This document shows, in pieces, positions 1-5,031 of a DNA stretch of 5,031 nt; position 1 is the first letter of the stretch, and every line of letters begins with the position of its first letter. Location of the stretch: contig CALFYQ010000373.1 of the NCBI GenBank assembly GCA_937952085.1, forward strand, positions 1-5,031. Reading direction: 5' to 3'. The notes under the pieces are model-generated. The model saw only the letters and a list, made by a program, of their open reading frames with translations. It had not been told where the DNA came from and made no database searches. The translations under genes were made by a program, and so were the position numbers. The DNA comes from an uncultured Paracoccaceae bacterium. GTDB lineage: Bacteria; Pseudomonadota; Alphaproteobacteria; Rhodobacterales; Rhodobacteraceae.

Positions 1-306
1 CGCCGCGAGGCGGCCGTTGGTGGAGGTGCGAAGCGCCTCCTCCGTCACGGCGTCGAGCGAGGCGTTGAGCGCGGCGGCGGTGACGGGCGCGCCCCAGTTC
101 CCGGCCTCGTCGGAGACCTGGAACTCGTAGCGGTCGAGGTCGAACCGGTAGGTGACGAAGGATTTCGACATCATCGTGTAGAGCGGCAGCGCCAGCGCGA
201 CGATGAGGTAGAGCGCGACGACGCCGATCAGCAGGCGCTTGACGACGCCGTCCCGGTCCAGCTCGATCCGGGGCGCGCGGCCGGCCGGCAGCGCCGGTGC
301 GCTCAC
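1..306 (-). CDS. phnU: 2-aminoethylphosphonate ABC transporter permease (N-terminal part, cut by window edge)
   Basis: This is the membrane channel subunit of the ABC importer encoded by the two genes upstream. Only the first 102 residues are in the window. I choose the GTG start at 304-306 because it overlaps the TGA stop of the ATPase gene (303-305) as GTGA, a typical translational coupling junction, and because the frame stays open to the window edge. No strong ribosome binding site is visible, which fits coupled re-initiation. Residues 1-21 are a cytoplasmic leader, 22-43 one hydrophobic helix (around IGVVALYLIVALALPLY), and 45-102 a hydrophilic segment with no second helix, as expected for the first periplasmic stretch of a long, FbpB-like two-domain permease. 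The family assignment (TIGR03262-type AEP permease) rests on resemblance of the first 100 residues and on the neighbours; phnV is used for similar genes elsewhere. The EAA loops that contact the ATPase lie outside the window. Confidence 0.85.
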   Translation of the reverse strand, partial: MSAPALPAGRAPRIELDRDGVVKRLLIGVVALYLIVALALPLYTMMSKSFVTYRFDLDRYEFQVSDEAGNWGAPVTAAALNASLDAVTEEALRTSTNGRLAA

Positions 307-1430
307 GGCTCGGCCCGGAAGACGAGGACGCGCTCGGCCGGGATCTCGAAGAGCACGTCGAGCCCTTCGGTGAGGCCGAGACGGCGGACGGCGTTCATCG
401 AGAGGTTCGCGACCACTTCGAGATCGCCGAAGCCGCCGCCTTCGAGATGCGCCCGCCAGTGCGAGCCGAGGAATTCCATGTCGGCGATGCGCGCCTTGAC
501 GAGGTTGGCGGCGCCGGAGCCTTCCTGCGTCGGCTGCTGGGGCAGGATGTCTTCCGGGCGGATCGCCACGACGACCTTCGCCCCCTCGGGCAGCGACGAG
601 GGCGCGGCGCGGAGCCTCGTCGCGCCGAAGGCGACCGTGCCGCCTTCGAGCCGGGCGGCCGCGCGGTTCGTCTCGCCGACGAAATCGGCGACGAAGGGCG
701 TGGCCGGGTGGCGGTAGATCTCGGTCGGCGTGCCGACCTGCTCGATCACGCCGTGGTTCATCACCACGATGCGGTCGGCCATGGCGAGCGCCTCTTCCTG
801 GTCGTGCGTCACCATGATGGTGGTGACGCCGAGCTTTCGCTGAAGCTCCTTGATCTCGTGCCGGAGATGGACGCGCACCTTTGCGTCAAGCGCCGAAAGC
901 GGCTCGTCGAGAAGGAGGAGGCCCGGGCTGACGGCGATGGCGCGGGCGAGCGCGATGCGCTGCTGCTGCCCGCCGGACAACTGCGACGGGTATTTCGCGG
1001 CCTGGTCGGGCAGGCCGACCAGCTCCAGCAATTCGGCGACGCGGGCGTCGATCTCTTTCCGCGGCCGGCGCGCGTTCTCGAGCCCGAAGGCGATGTTGTC
1101 CCGCGCCGTGAGGTTCGGGAAGAGCGCGTAGGACTGGAAGACGATGCCGTAGTCGCGCTTCGAGGGAGGCAGGGTGGTGATTTCCGCGCCGCCCTGCCAG
1201 ATCGCGCCGCGGCTCTGCGGGTCGAGCCCGGCGATGCAGCGCAGAAGCGTGGTCTTGCCGCAGCCGGAGGGGCCGAGGAAGCAGACGAATTCGCCCCTGT
1301 CGATCTCCAGCGAGACGTCGCGGAGCGCGACGAACGCGCCGAACGCCTTCCAGACGTTCTCGATCTTCAGATAGGCCGCTTCGGCCGCGTCCCGCCGTAC
1401 GGGCGCGCCCGATTCCGTCAAAGCATTCAT
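303..1430 (-). CDS. phnT: 2-aminoethylphosphonate ABC transporter ATP-binding protein
   Basis: This 375-residue cytoplasmic ATPase powers the importer. All nucleotide-binding motifs are intact: Walker A GPSGCGKTT at 53-61, Q-loop Gln99 in FQSYALFPNLT, signature LSGGQ at 151-155, Walker B LLLLDE at 171-176, D-loop SALD at 179-182 and the H-loop His209 in MVTHDQEEA. The region from about residue 255 to the end is a C-terminal regulatory TOBE-type domain, including the IRPEDI motif usual in the Pot/Fbp/CysA group. Length is normal for this group. The ATG at 1428-1430 follows GGGGCGGGC, a weak but G-rich ribosome binding site. The gene lies 69 bases after the binding-protein gene, with a hairpin between, and overlaps the permease by 4 bases. 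The overall sequence resembles the PhnT family of AEP transporters (TIGR03258). From motifs alone an iron or polyamine importer ATPase would be the alternative, but the adjacent binding protein argues against it. Confidence 0.93.
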   Translation of the reverse strand: MNALTESGAPVRRDAAEAAYLKIENVWKAFGAFVALRDVSLEIDRGEFVCFLGPSGCGKTTLLRCIAGLDPQSRGAIWQGGAEITTLPPSKRDYGIVFQSYALFPNLTARDNIAFGLENARRPRKEIDARVAELLELVGLPDQAAKYPSQLSGGQQQRIALARAIAVSPGLLLLDEPLSALDAKVRVHLRHEIKELQRKLGVTTIMVTHDQEEALAMADRIVVMNHGVIEQVGTPTEIYRHPATPFVADFVGETNRAAARLEGGTVAFGATRLRAAPSSLPEGAKVVVAIRPEDILPQQPTQEGSGAANLVKARIADMEFLGSHWRAHLEGGGFGDLEVVANLSMNAVRRLGLTEGLDVLFEIPAERVLVFRAEP

Positions 1431-1458
1431 GCCCGCCCCGTCATTCCGTCCGCGTGAT

Positions 1459-1483
1459 GGGCGCCGCCTCGGCGGCGGCGCCC
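1459..1483 (-). promoter_or_regulatory. Intercistronic hairpin between binding-protein and ATPase genes
   Basis: A perfect 10-base inverted repeat, GGGCGCCGCC at 1459-1468 and GGCGGCGCCC at 1474-1483, encloses a 5-base loop. It begins 16 bases after the binding-protein stop codon (1500-1502) and ends 28 bases before the ATPase start. On the minus strand no T-run follows the stem, so it does not look like a standard intrinsic terminator. In importer operons, hairpins placed just after the binding-protein gene commonly protect the upstream mRNA end, giving more binding protein than membrane components. I infer that role here. Confidence 0.6.
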
Positions 1484-1499
1484 GGCGATGCGGACCGGC

Positions 1500-2516
1500 T
1501 CAGCTCTTCGGCTCGGACTTCGTGTCGTAACGCTTCGTCCACTCTTCGAGGATCTTGGCGCGATTGTTGGCCGCCCACTCGAAGTTGTTGTCGATCATCG
1601 CGTCTTCGATGCCCGCGGGGAAGTGCTCGACCGGCTTGGCGACGCCGGGGATGCCGACAACGGCGTAGCCGACATTGTACATCTCCATCGCCTTGCGGCT
1701 GATCGACCAGTCGACCAGCGTCTTCGCGGCCTCTTCCTTCTCGGTGCCGGCGACGATGGCGGTCGCCTCCATGTCCCAGCCGATGCCCTCGGACGGGATG
1801 ATGATGTCGATCGGCGCCCCGGCGGCCTTGGATTTCGCGCCGCGGAAGGCGAAGGAGACGCCGATCGCGGCCTCGCCGGCCGCCGCCATCTTGCAGGGCT
1901 TGGAGCCTGAATGGGTGTAGGCGGCGATATTGGCGTGGAGCTTGTCCATATACTCCCAGCCCTTCTCCTCGCCGAAGATCTGGAGCCAGCTGGAGACGTC
2001 GAGGAAGCCGGTGCCGGAGGAGGAGGGGTTCGGCATCACGACATGGCCGGCATATTCCGGCTTCGTGAGATCCATCCAGCTCGTCGGCGCGGTGAGGCCG
2101 AGCTTGCCGCCCTCGACCGTGTTGAAGCAGATCGCGGCGACCCAGGCGTCCATGCCGACCCAGGAGGGCGGGTTATCGCCGTCACGGAACTTCGCCGAGA
2201 GCGCGTCGAGGCCCTTCGGCGCATAGGGCTCCAGCATGTCCTCGGTCTTGAGGACGAGGAGCGAGGTGGCGGCGAGGCCCCAGACCACGTCGGCCACCGG
2301 GTTGTTCTTCTCGGCGAGGAGCTTCGCCGTGATGACGCCGGTCGAATCGCGGACCCAGTTGATCTTGATGTCCGGGTGGTCCTCGTTGAACGTCGCCGCG
2401 TAGCGGGCGAGGTCCTCGGCTTCGACGGCGGTGTAGACCGTGAGCTCGGTTTCGGCGACGGCCATCGTCGCGCTCAGAACCAGCGCCGCGGCGCTCGAAG
2501 CCAGTAGTCGTTTCAT
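1500..2516 (-). CDS. phnS: Periplasmic 2-aminoethylphosphonate-binding protein of ABC importer
   Basis: This 338-residue solute-binding protein captures the phosphonate in the periplasm and delivers it to the permease. I place the start at ATG 2514-2516: it has an AGGAAGG ribosome binding site at 2524-2530 with 7-base spacing and begins a clean signal peptide, MKRLLASSAAALVLSATMAVA, with an AVA cleavage site after residue 21. An in-frame ATG 21 bases upstream (2535-2537) would place the ribosome site inside the gene and put extra residues before the signal. The mature protein has the two-lobe type 2 binding-protein style, with ELTVYTA at its start, WVRDSTGVITAKLL at about 54-67, MPNPSSSGTGFLDVSSWL at 161-178 and THSGSKPCK at 201-209, all typical of the TIGR03261 AEP-binding family. 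Cys130 and Cys208 are the only mature cysteines and could form a disulfide. It is the first gene of the ABC group, after a regulatory gap of about 220 bases. A related organophosphonate ligand is possible. Confidence 0.92.
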   Translation of the reverse strand: MKRLLASSAAALVLSATMAVAETELTVYTAVEAEDLARYAATFNEDHPDIKINWVRDSTGVITAKLLAEKNNPVADVVWGLAATSLLVLKTEDMLEPYAPKGLDALSAKFRDGDNPPSWVGMDAWVAAICFNTVEGGKLGLTAPTSWMDLTKPEYAGHVVMPNPSSSGTGFLDVSSWLQIFGEEKGWEYMDKLHANIAAYTHSGSKPCKMAAAGEAAIGVSFAFRGAKSKAAGAPIDIIIPSEGIGWDMEATAIVAGTEKEEAAKTLVDWSISRKAMEMYNVGYAVVGIPGVAKPVEHFPAGIEDAMIDNNFEWAANNRAKILEEWTKRYDTKSEPKS

Positions 2517-2523
2517 CGTGGTG

Positions 2524-2530
2524 CCTTCCT
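2524..2530 (-). promoter_or_regulatory. Ribosome binding site of the binding-protein gene
   Basis: AGGAAGG lies 7 bases before ATG 2514-2516. It decides the start of the periplasmic binding protein in favour of the internal methionine that directly opens the signal peptide. Confidence 0.75.
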
Positions 2531-2552
2531 GTTGCATGTCGTGGGTATGATT

Positions 2553-2654
2553 TTAGACCCGCGGCTGCTTTCGCGCGCCGGTCGCTCTCCGGACAACGGT
2601 TTCCCCGACCGTTCCCGCGCCTTGCGGGTGAGGCGACATTCGCTCGTGCAGCAT
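2553..2654 (-). CDS. Possible 33-codon leader ORF upstream of the binding-protein gene
   Basis: Within the leader, an ATG at 2652-2654 is preceded by AGGA with 5-base spacing and opens a 33-codon frame ending in TAA (2553-2555), 36 bases before the binding-protein start. The peptide begins MLHERMSPHPQG and is basic, with no signal peptide, membrane helix or run of a single amino acid that would suggest classic attenuation. Third codon positions are less G+C-biased than in the neighbouring genes, with several CGA, CAA, GGA and AGA codons. It overlaps two predicted stem-loops (2595-2628), so it could be a regulatory upstream ORF. It may equally be a chance frame. I recognise no homologue. Confidence 0.15.
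   Translation of the reverse strand: MLHERMSPHPQGAGTVGETVVRRATGARKQPRV
2595..2628 (-). promoter_or_regulatory. Two adjacent stem-loops in the binding-protein leader
   Basis: On the minus strand, CCCGC-AAGGC-GCGGG (2628 to 2614) is directly followed by AACGGT-CGGGGAA-ACCGTT (2613 to 2595). Both stems are perfect (5 and 6 base pairs, loops of 5 and 7). They abut without spacing about 80 bases before the binding-protein start. No T-run follows, so a terminator is unlikely. They do not match any riboswitch class I can recognise. Short stems are common by chance in G+C-rich DNA. Confidence 0.3.
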
Positions 2655-2674
2655 CTCGTTCCTGTGAGGGTAGG

Positions 2675-2723
2675 TAATCGCGGATCGATTAGTAAAATCT
2701 ATTCGACTTATGTGACAATCGAT
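2675..2723 (-). promoter_or_regulatory. Candidate promoter with operator-like repeats for the ABC operon
   Basis: This is the most AT-rich stretch of the window and lies just after the permease stop at 2739. On the minus strand TTGTCA (2718 to 2713, five of six matches to TTGACA) is followed after 16 bases by TTTACT (2696 to 2691, four of six matches to TATAAT), giving a start near 2684 and a leader of about 170 bases. Three copies of AATCG flank or overlap these boxes: at 2676-2680 (plus), 2686-2690 (minus) and 2717-2721 (plus). The first two form the palindrome TAATCG-CGGAT-CGATTA at 2675-2691 over the predicted start site. The third extends to AATCGAT at 2717-2723 and pairs with ATCGATT at 2684-2690 as a perfect 7-base inverted repeat 26 bases apart. 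This placement would suit a repressor. The regulator is not in the window. Confidence 0.45.
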
Positions 2724-2738
2724 ACCGGCGATGGCGTT

Positions 2739-3575
2739 TCAGGGGGCCGCGGCCAGCGCCATCACGCCGCAGGCGACGATGACGGCGGCGAAAAGGCGGC
2801 CTTTCCACGGCCGTTCGTGAAAGAGGATCACCCCGAGCAGCGCGGCGATGACGACGCTCGATTCCCGCACGGCGGAGACCGCGCCGATCGGTGCGAAGGT
2901 CTTCACATGGAGGACGATGCCGTAGGCGGCGACCGAGAGGAACCCGCCAATCAGGCCAACCGCCGCCGTTCGCAGCCCGAGCGGCGCGCGCACCCGGGCG
3001 CGGTTGCCGGCGATGAAGAGGACGACCGGCGCCTCCAAGAGGAAGAGCCAGCCGATATAGGCGTTCGGGTCGCCCGCCCGCCGCACGCCGATCCCGTCCG
3101 CGACGGAATAGGCCGCGATGCACAGGCCGAGGAGCAGCGCGTAGGCGAGCGCCTGCCGCGAGCCGGCGCGCCCGCCGAGAAAGGCGAGAAGGCCGATCCC
3201 CGCCGAGACCGCCGCGACCCCGACCCAGCCGAGCGGGCTGAGGTTCTCGCCGATGATCAGGAAGGTGGAGACGGCGACGAGCGCGGGCGCGACGCCGCGC
3301 GCCACCGGATAGGCTTGGCTGAGATCGCCGACGCGGTAGGAATGGAAGATGAGAACGTAATAGCCGTAGTGGACGACCGTCGAGGCCAGCAGCGAGGGCC
3401 AGCTTTCCGGCGCCGGCGGCGGCGAGATGGCGGTGAGCGCTAGGCCCGCGATCACATGCGCGGCGGCGATCCCGGCGAGCGATGCGGCCCGGTCGGGCGC
3501 CGCCTTCACCATCGCGTTCCAGGAGGCGTGGAGGAGGGCCGCGAAGAGGACGAGCCCGAGCGCGAGCGGGCTCAT
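2739..3575 (-). CDS. EamA/DMT-family permease coupled to pbfA
   Basis: This 278-residue inner-membrane protein belongs to the drug/metabolite transporter superfamily, secondary carriers that move small metabolites in or out. Ten hydrophobic segments can be drawn, at about 3-22, 31-50, 60-78, 89-108, 114-134, 142-163, 172-189, 202-223, 231-252 and 258-276. The two EamA repeats are visible: residues 89-131 (YPVARGVAPALV, then IIGENLSPLGW) and 234-275 (SAVRESSVVIAALLG, then LFHERPWKGR), sharing the acidic residue and Pro/Trp region after their fourth-helix equivalents. HASWNAMVK near the N-terminus is typical of one EamA subgroup. The ATG at 3573-3575 overlaps the pbfA stop (3572-3574) as ATGA, and GGAG at 3581-3584 gives a 5-base spacing, so the two are probably co-translated. 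I know of no established DMT carrier for aminoethylphosphonates, so the substrate is inferred only from position: phosphonate uptake, or efflux of an intermediate or of an amine. Confidence 0.88.
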   Translation of the reverse strand: MSPLALGLVLFAALLHASWNAMVKAAPDRAASLAGIAAAHVIAGLALTAISPPPAPESWPSLLASTVVHYGYYVLIFHSYRVGDLSQAYPVARGVAPALVAVSTFLIIGENLSPLGWVGVAAVSAGIGLLAFLGGRAGSRQALAYALLLGLCIAAYSVADGIGVRRAGDPNAYIGWLFLLEAPVVLFIAGNRARVRAPLGLRTAAVGLIGGFLSVAAYGIVLHVKTFAPIGAVSAVRESSVVIAALLGVILFHERPWKGRLFAAVIVACGVMALAAAP

Positions 3576-4936
3576 GCGGTCTCCGCCAGCACCGCGTCCT
3601 CGACGATCGAGAGAGCGCGGTCCAGATCGGCGCGGGAGATCACCAGCGGCGGCGAGAGCGTCAGCACGTTGCCGGCGCTGATCTTGAAGGAGAGGCCGGC
3701 TTCGAGGCAGCGGTAATAGATCCGCTCGGCGCGGGCGGGAGCGGGCGCCCTGGAGGCGCGATTCTCGACGATCTCGACGCCGAACATCAGGCCGCGGCCG
3801 CGCACGTCTCCGACGATGGAGGCGGCCGCGAGGCGGTCGCGGAGCCGGTCCATCGCATGGGCGCCAAGCTCGGCGGCGCGCTCCGCCAGCCCTTCCTCGC
3901 GGATGACCGCGATCGTCTCCAGCGCGGCGCGGGCGGTGACCGGGTTCTTTTCATGGGTGTAGTGGCCGATGGCCGCGTCGCCGCAGAGATCGAGATCGCG
4001 CCGCGCGACCACGGCGGCGATGGGCAGGATGCCGCCGCCGAGCGCCTTGCCGATGGTGACGATGTCGGGGACCACGCCGTCATGCTCGAAGGCGAACATG
4101 CGGCCGGTCTTGCCGAGGCCGGTCGGGATCTCGTCCATGATCAGCAGCGCGCCGTGCCGGTTGCAGGCCGCGCGCACGGCTTTCCAGAAGCCCGGCGGCG
4201 GCACGACTGGTACCGCGCGCATCGGCTCGGCAATGACGGCCGCGACATCGCCCTCGCGTTCCAGCACGAAGTCCACCATTTTCGCGCAGGCCAGCCCACA
4301 GGTCTCGGGGCCCGCATGGCCATAGGCACAGCGATAACAATTGAACGGCGCGACATGTTCGGCGCCGGGCAGCAGCGGCCCCGCGATATGGCTGCGGAAC
4401 GTCGCCTCTCCGCCAACCGACGAAGCTCCGAACCCCGCGCCATGGAAGGCGTCCCAGAAACTGATCGTCTTGAACCGCCCGGTCGCCGCCCGCGCGATGC
4501 GGAGCGCCACCTCGTTCGCGTCCGAGCCGCCGGTGGTGAACAGCACCTTGCCCAGATCGCCGGGGGCGAGCGCCCCAAGCGTTTCGGCCAGCTCCACCGA
4601 CACCTCATTGGTGAAGCGGCGCGGCGAAAAGCTCAGGGCATCAAGCTGGTCCTTGATTGCGGCCACAACGCGGGGATGGCCATAACCGATATGGTGTACC
4701 GAGTTGCCATGGAAATCCATGTAGCGCCGCCCTGCCGTATCCTCGATCCAGATGCCCTCGGCCCGGGCGATGGTGGAGACGCAGGGCGACGACAAAGACT
4801 GGTGCAGGAACGCCTCCGCGTCGCGCAGGAGCAGGTCGCGCGTGGCCGGGTCGGGGTGCCGCGCCGCCCATGCCGCCCGCGCCTCCGACCTGTTGGACTC
4901 GCCCTCCGTGTGTGTCATCCCGCCTTGCGTCTTCAT
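3572..4936 (-). CDS. pbfA: (R)-1-hydroxy-2-aminoethylphosphonate ammonia-lyase (PLP-dependent, class III aminotransferase fold)
   Basis: This cytoplasmic enzyme would convert (R)-1-hydroxy-2-aminoethylphosphonate to phosphonoacetaldehyde and ammonia, feeding a hydroxylated AEP into the ordinary AEP route. The 454 residues span a full class III fold. PLP-site residues are visible: GGSDANE at 136-142 for the cofactor phosphate, FHG at 164-166 for ring stacking, Glu237 in IAEP, Asp268 in MDEIPTG for the pyridine nitrogen, Lys297 in GKALGGG as the Schiff-base lysine, and Thr327 in HYTHEKNP. TEGESN near the N-terminus, MDFHGNSVHHIGYGHP at 73-88, the Cys200/203/213/217 cluster, MDEIPTGLGKTG and HYTHEKNP match my memory of PbfA-type proteins better than ordinary transaminases. 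The start is uncertain: ATG 4936 has GGGG at 4-base spacing and GGAGGT at 4949-4954, 12 bases away; ATG 4918 (residue 7, MTHTEGES) fits the family N-terminus better. A class III transaminase of another amine is the alternative. Confidence 0.85.
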   Translation of the reverse strand: MKTQGGMTHTEGESNRSEARAAWAARHPDPATRDLLLRDAEAFLHQSLSSPCVSTIARAEGIWIEDTAGRRYMDFHGNSVHHIGYGHPRVVAAIKDQLDALSFSPRRFTNEVSVELAETLGALAPGDLGKVLFTTGGSDANEVALRIARAATGRFKTISFWDAFHGAGFGASSVGGEATFRSHIAGPLLPGAEHVAPFNCYRCAYGHAGPETCGLACAKMVDFVLEREGDVAAVIAEPMRAVPVVPPPGFWKAVRAACNRHGALLIMDEIPTGLGKTGRMFAFEHDGVVPDIVTIGKALGGGILPIAAVVARRDLDLCGDAAIGHYTHEKNPVTARAALETIAVIREEGLAERAAELGAHAMDRLRDRLAAASIVGDVRGRGLMFGVEIVENRASRAPAPARAERIYYRCLEAGLSFKISAGNVLTLSPPLVISRADLDRALSIVEDAVLAETA

Positions 4937-4982
4937 CTTGCCCCATATACCTCCGCCGGAGGCTCCCGAAGCCGCGACGCGC

Positions 4983-5031
4983 TCACCGCGGCCAGGGAAG
5001 CGAATAGGTCTTCACGTTGGTGAAGAACTTC
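4983..5031 (-). CDS. C-terminal end of an aldehyde dehydrogenase, possibly phosphonoacetaldehyde dehydrogenase
   Basis: Only the last 15 codons and a TGA stop (4983-4985) are inside the window. They encode KFFTNVKTYSLPWPR, which resembles the extreme C-terminus of NAD(P)-dependent aldehyde dehydrogenases, where a short strand of this kind closes the oligomer interface. The gene is in the same orientation as pbfA and ends 46 bases before its start, so the two are probably one transcript. Given that PbfA yields phosphonoacetaldehyde, the likely identity is PhnY, which oxidises it to phosphonoacetate. That identity is an inference from context; so short a tail cannot separate PhnY from other aldehyde dehydrogenases, and no catalytic residue is visible. 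Confidence 0.55.
   Translation of the reverse strand, partial: KFFTNVKTYSLPWPR

Noticed and set aside
297..1457. Long plus-strand open frame antisense to the ATPase gene
   Set aside because: The minus-strand frame encodes every ABC ATPase motif; the plus frame is a byproduct of high G+C codon use and has low-complexity Arg/Asp/Glu-rich composition.
2550..2555. TAAAAT as a -10 box close to the binding-protein gene
   Set aside because: Five of six bases match, but the sequence 17 bases upstream (CGCGCG) has no resemblance to a -35 box; an activator-dependent promoter remains possible.
2701..2718. Pho box on the minus strand (TTGTCAC-ATAA-GTCGAAT)
   Set aside because: The first half matches the TGTCA core and the spacer fits, but the second half matches only about three of seven positions, so phosphate control by PhoB is not supported.
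2691..2741. Intrinsic terminator after the EamA permease
   Set aside because: No G+C-rich stem followed by a T-run on the minus strand; read-through into the ABC genes is possible.
2532..3443. 303-codon plus-strand open frame across the leader and antisense to the permease
   Set aside because: It is hydrophilic and repetitive (Arg/Asp/Glu/Gly), crosses the promoter region, and its complement encodes a clear ten-helix transporter.
3482..5023. 513-codon plus-strand open frame antisense to pbfA
   Set aside because: It has no recognisable domain, is rich in Arg/Gly/Asp, and lies over a complete PLP enzyme on the other strand.

Overview
This window is a G+C-rich (roughly two thirds, by eye) bacterial segment. 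Every convincing gene lies on the minus strand and reads from high to low coordinates. Protein style, base composition and gene content suggest a proteobacterium, most likely an alphaproteobacterium. There is no rRNA, tRNA, mobile element or CRISPR array to pin it down further. The content is an accessory catabolic locus for aminoethylphosphonates, natural C-P compounds such as 2-aminoethylphosphonate (2-AEP) and its 1-hydroxy derivative.

In transcription order, the window opens with the last 15 codons of a gene that looks like an aldehyde dehydrogenase (4983-5031), possibly phosphonoacetaldehyde dehydrogenase PhnY. After 46 bases comes a class III PLP-dependent enzyme of 454 aa that closely resembles (R)-1-hydroxy-2-aminoethylphosphonate ammonia-lyase PbfA (3572-4936). 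Its stop overlaps the start of a ten-helix EamA/DMT-type permease (2739-3575) in an ATGA junction. A gap of about 220 bases (2517-2738) follows. It holds an AT-rich stretch with a candidate promoter, inverted-repeat operator-like sequences and a leader that may fold. Then come three ABC importer genes: a periplasmic binding protein (1500-2516), an intercistronic hairpin (1459-1483), the ATPase (303-1430) and, through a GTGA overlap, the N-terminal 102 residues of the permease (1-306, cut by the window edge). The three ABC proteins match the PhnS/PhnT/PhnU-type 2-AEP transporter families.

Working model: the ABC importer brings aminoethylphosphonate into the cytoplasm. PbfA converts the 1-hydroxy compound to phosphonoacetaldehyde and ammonia. 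If the upstream dehydrogenase is PhnY, phosphonoacetaldehyde is oxidised to phosphonoacetate, for cleavage by a PhnA-type hydrolase outside the window. The EamA/DMT permease has no established role in this pathway, and its translational coupling to pbfA makes it the most interesting unknown here. The family assignments rest on recognised sequence patterns, not on searches.
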